This document shows, piece after piece, positions 6,345 through 7,453 of a DNA stretch of 7,453 nt. The stretch comes from Pseudomonas sp. (GTDB lineage: Bacteria; Pseudomonadota; Gammaproteobacteria; Pseudomonadales; Pseudomonadaceae): the NCBI GenBank assembly GCA_029239415.1, contig JAQZAY010000182.1:1-7453 (forward strand), read 5' to 3'. The notes beneath the pieces were generated by a model. That model had not been told where the DNA came from and searched no databases. It worked only from the letters and a program-made list of their open reading frames with translations. The number at the start of each line of letters is the position of its first letter. The first letter of the stretch is position 1. A program made the translations under genes and the position numbers.

Positions 6345-7121
6345 ATGCCACGATTCGCTGCCAACCTGAGCATGATGTTCGCTGACGCGCCCTTCATCGA
6401 GCGCTTCGGCCGCGCCGCTGCCGCCGGCTTCAAGGGCGTGGAGTACCTGTTTCCTTACGATTACCCGGCCACCGAGCTGGCCGAACGATTGGCCGAAAAT
6501 GGCTTGAGCCAGGTGCTGTTCAACCTGCCGCCGGGCGACTTCGCCGCTGGCGAACGGGGCATCGCCGCCTTGCCGGGGCGTGAGGCGCAGTTCCGTGAAA
6601 GCGTCGACCAGGCCATCGAATACGCCCAGGCCCTGGGTTGCCCACGGCTGCACGCCATGGCCGGGCTGATCAAGGACGAGGCGTTGCGCCCGCGGATGCG
6701 CGAGGTGTACCTGGAGAACCTGCGCTACGCGGCCCGGCGGCTGGCCGAACAGGGCCTGACCCTGCTGATCGAGCCGATCAACACCCGCTCCATTCCCGGC
6801 TACTTCATCAACCGGCAGGCCGAGGGGCATGCCATCCTCGCCGAGTTGGGCGAGCCCAACCTCAAGGTGCAGATGGATTTCTTCCATGCGCAGATCATGG
6901 AGGGCGACCTGGCCGCCTGCTTCAAGCGGTTCCAGGCGGGAGTGGGGCACATCCAGATCGCCGGGGTGCCGGATCGCCATGAGCCGGACCTTGGTGAAGT
7001 GAACTACGCCTATCTGTTCGCGCTGCTCGACGAGCAGGGTTACGACGGCTGGATCGGCTGCGAATACAACCCGCGTGGGCTTACCGAGGATGGCTTGGGT
7101 TGGTTGGCGGCCTGGCGCTGA
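6345..7121 (+). CDS. otnI: 2-oxo-tetronate isomerase (hydroxypyruvate isomerase family)
   Basis: A 258-residue TIM-barrel isomerase of the Hyi family, the same length as E. coli YgbM. It interconverts 2-oxo-tetronate and 3-oxo-tetronate, linking DenD/LtnD to OtnK. Likely metal and catalytic residues are E143 (IEPINTR), D178 and H181 (MDFFHAQ), Q204 (HIQIAG) and E240 (GCEYNPRG). ATG 6345 gives the family N-terminus [12 protein letters not shown]; in-frame ATG 6333 and GTG 6336 would overlap otnC by 7 or 4 bases. The only ribosome site before 6345 is a weak GGTGA, so coupling to otnC is likely. The IEPINTR motif is that of classical hydroxypyruvate isomerase; YgbM differs there. Glyoxylate-pathway Hyi is therefore the alternative, but context favours OtnI. 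Confidence 0.92.
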   Translation: MPRFAANLSMMFADAPFIERFGRAAAAGFKGVEYLFPYDYPATELAERLAENGLSQVLFNLPPGDFAAGERGIAALPGREAQFRESVDQAIEYAQALGCPRLHAMAGLIKDEALRPRMREVYLENLRYAARRLAEQGLTLLIEPINTRSIPGYFINRQAEGHAILAELGEPNLKVQMDFFHAQIMEGDLAACFKRFQAGVGHIQIAGVPDRHEPDLGEVNYAYLFALLDEQGYDGWIGCEYNPRGLTEDGLGWLAAWR

Positions 7122-7147
7122 AGGCCTTACTGCCTGAGTCGCAACGC

Positions 7148-7176
7148 CACCGATCTTGCATGGTTCGGTGATTTTT
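7148..7176 (+). terminator. Intrinsic terminator of the otn operon
   Basis: CACCGA (7148-7153) pairs with TCGGTG (7165-7170), followed at once by ATTTTT (7171-7176), 26 bases after the otnI stop. The outer bases CGCCA (7145-7149) and TGGCG (7176-7180) could pair instead in a longer structure. This is the clearest Rho-independent terminator in the window. Confidence 0.7.
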
Positions 7177-7191
7177 GGCGCAGTCGGAGCC

Positions 7192-7226
7192 TGCCTGCGA
7201 TTTTCGCGGGCATGGCCCGCTCCCAC
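7192..7226 (-). repeat. REP element (Pseudomonas type), first copy
   Basis: Read on the minus strand it begins GTGGGAGCGGGC and continues through CATGCCCGCGAA, the Pseudomonas REP pattern. GCGGGC (7206-7211) and GCCCGC (7215-7220) form a 6-bp stem around ATG. A competing 9-bp stem joins 7192-7200 to 7204-7212. The 7177-7336 gap holds mainly this and its inverted partner. Confidence 0.75.
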
Positions 7227-7262
7227 GAGAGCGTGGCTGTCTTCGAATTTGGAGGTAACCAA

Positions 7263-7331
7263 ATGGACTGTGGGAGCGGGCGGGGATGCCTAGTCCATGG
7301 CCGCCAGATTTGCGTCTTCCCACGGAACTGA
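7263..7331 (+). CDS. Short ORF with strong ribosome site inside the REP region (doubtful)
   Basis: ATG 7263 is preceded at 7 bases by a perfect GGAGG (7251-7255) and opens a 22-codon frame beginning MDCGSGRG and ending at TGA 7329-7331. It contains three cysteines and no recognisable domain. It runs through the degenerate REP copy and lies beyond the otnI terminator with no promoter I can see, so chance is the likeliest explanation. Confidence 0.12.
   Translation: MDCGSGRGCLVHGRQICVFPRN
7270..7281 (+). repeat. REP element, inverted and degenerate second copy
   Basis: GTGGGAGCGGGC is an exact 12-base inverted copy of 7215-7226, 43 bases away, so the two form a REP doublet (REPIN-like). The palindromic half that should follow has decayed to GGGGATGCC. 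ATGGACT (7263-7269) and AGTCCAT (7292-7298) form a 7-bp inverted repeat around this copy. Confidence 0.65.
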
Positions 7332-7336
7332 AGTTC

Positions 7337-7453
7337 TCACGCACTCTGCCGCTGGACGATGCTGAAACCGGTATCGATGCGCACCTTCACCGGCTCCTCA
7401 TCTGGATGGTCGAGGCGCTGCAGCAGGGCGCGAGCAGCCTGCAGGCCGATCTC
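7337..7453 (-). CDS. LacI-family transcriptional regulator, C-terminal end (partial)
   Basis: A minus-strand frame enters from the right edge and stops at TGA 7337-7339, giving the last 38 residues. The pattern EIGLQAARALLQRL, then a charged linker, then a beta strand and the ending IVQRQSA, is that of the LacI/GalR-family C-terminus, where a final effector-domain helix is followed by a strand and an R-x-S ending. The DNA-binding domain lies outside the window. It converges on the otn operon, so it is probably the end of a separate unit. The family call rests on a short stretch only. Confidence 0.6.
   Translation of the reverse strand, partial: EIGLQAARALLQRLDHPDEEPVKVRIDTGFSIVQRQSA

Overview
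The window is GC-rich, tightly packed bacterial DNA whose codon use, short intergenic gaps and REP-type repeats (core GTGGGAGCGGGC) point to Pseudomonas or a close relative. It carries one recognisable catabolic locus for four-carbon sugar acids (D-erythronate and L-threonate), with parts of other genes at both edges.

Layout: positions 1-184 hold a possible 3' end of a plus-strand gene and two hairpins. Positions 185-2596 are a minus-strand pair, denD then a GntP-family permease. Positions 2597-2779 are a divergent control region with promoter-like elements on both strands, a small palindrome, a hairpin in the denD leader and a tandemly duplicated Shine-Dalgarno/GTG unit. Positions 2780-7121 are a plus-strand operon: FadR-type GntR regulator, ltnD, otnK, otnC, otnI, with short gaps or overlaps. 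Positions 7122-7336 hold a good intrinsic terminator and a pair of inverted REP elements. Positions 7337-7453 are the 3' end of a convergent LacI-family regulator gene.

How the genes work together (known from the DUF1537/OtnK family work, inferred here by homology): the permease probably imports the acid. DenD oxidises D-erythronate and LtnD oxidises L-threonate, both to 2-oxo-tetronate. OtnI isomerises this to 3-oxo-tetronate, OtnK phosphorylates it on C4 with ATP, and OtnC decarboxylates the product to dihydroxyacetone phosphate, which enters central metabolism. The regulator encoded at the head of the plus operon probably controls both arms from the shared divergent region.

The enzymes are orthologues of described families with their key residues intact, so I see no wholly new enzymatic system. 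The least expected signals are in the control DNA: a duplicated translation-initiation site that opens an 11-codon leader ORF overlapping the regulator start, and face-to-face promoters whose -10 elements overlap each other and a palindrome.
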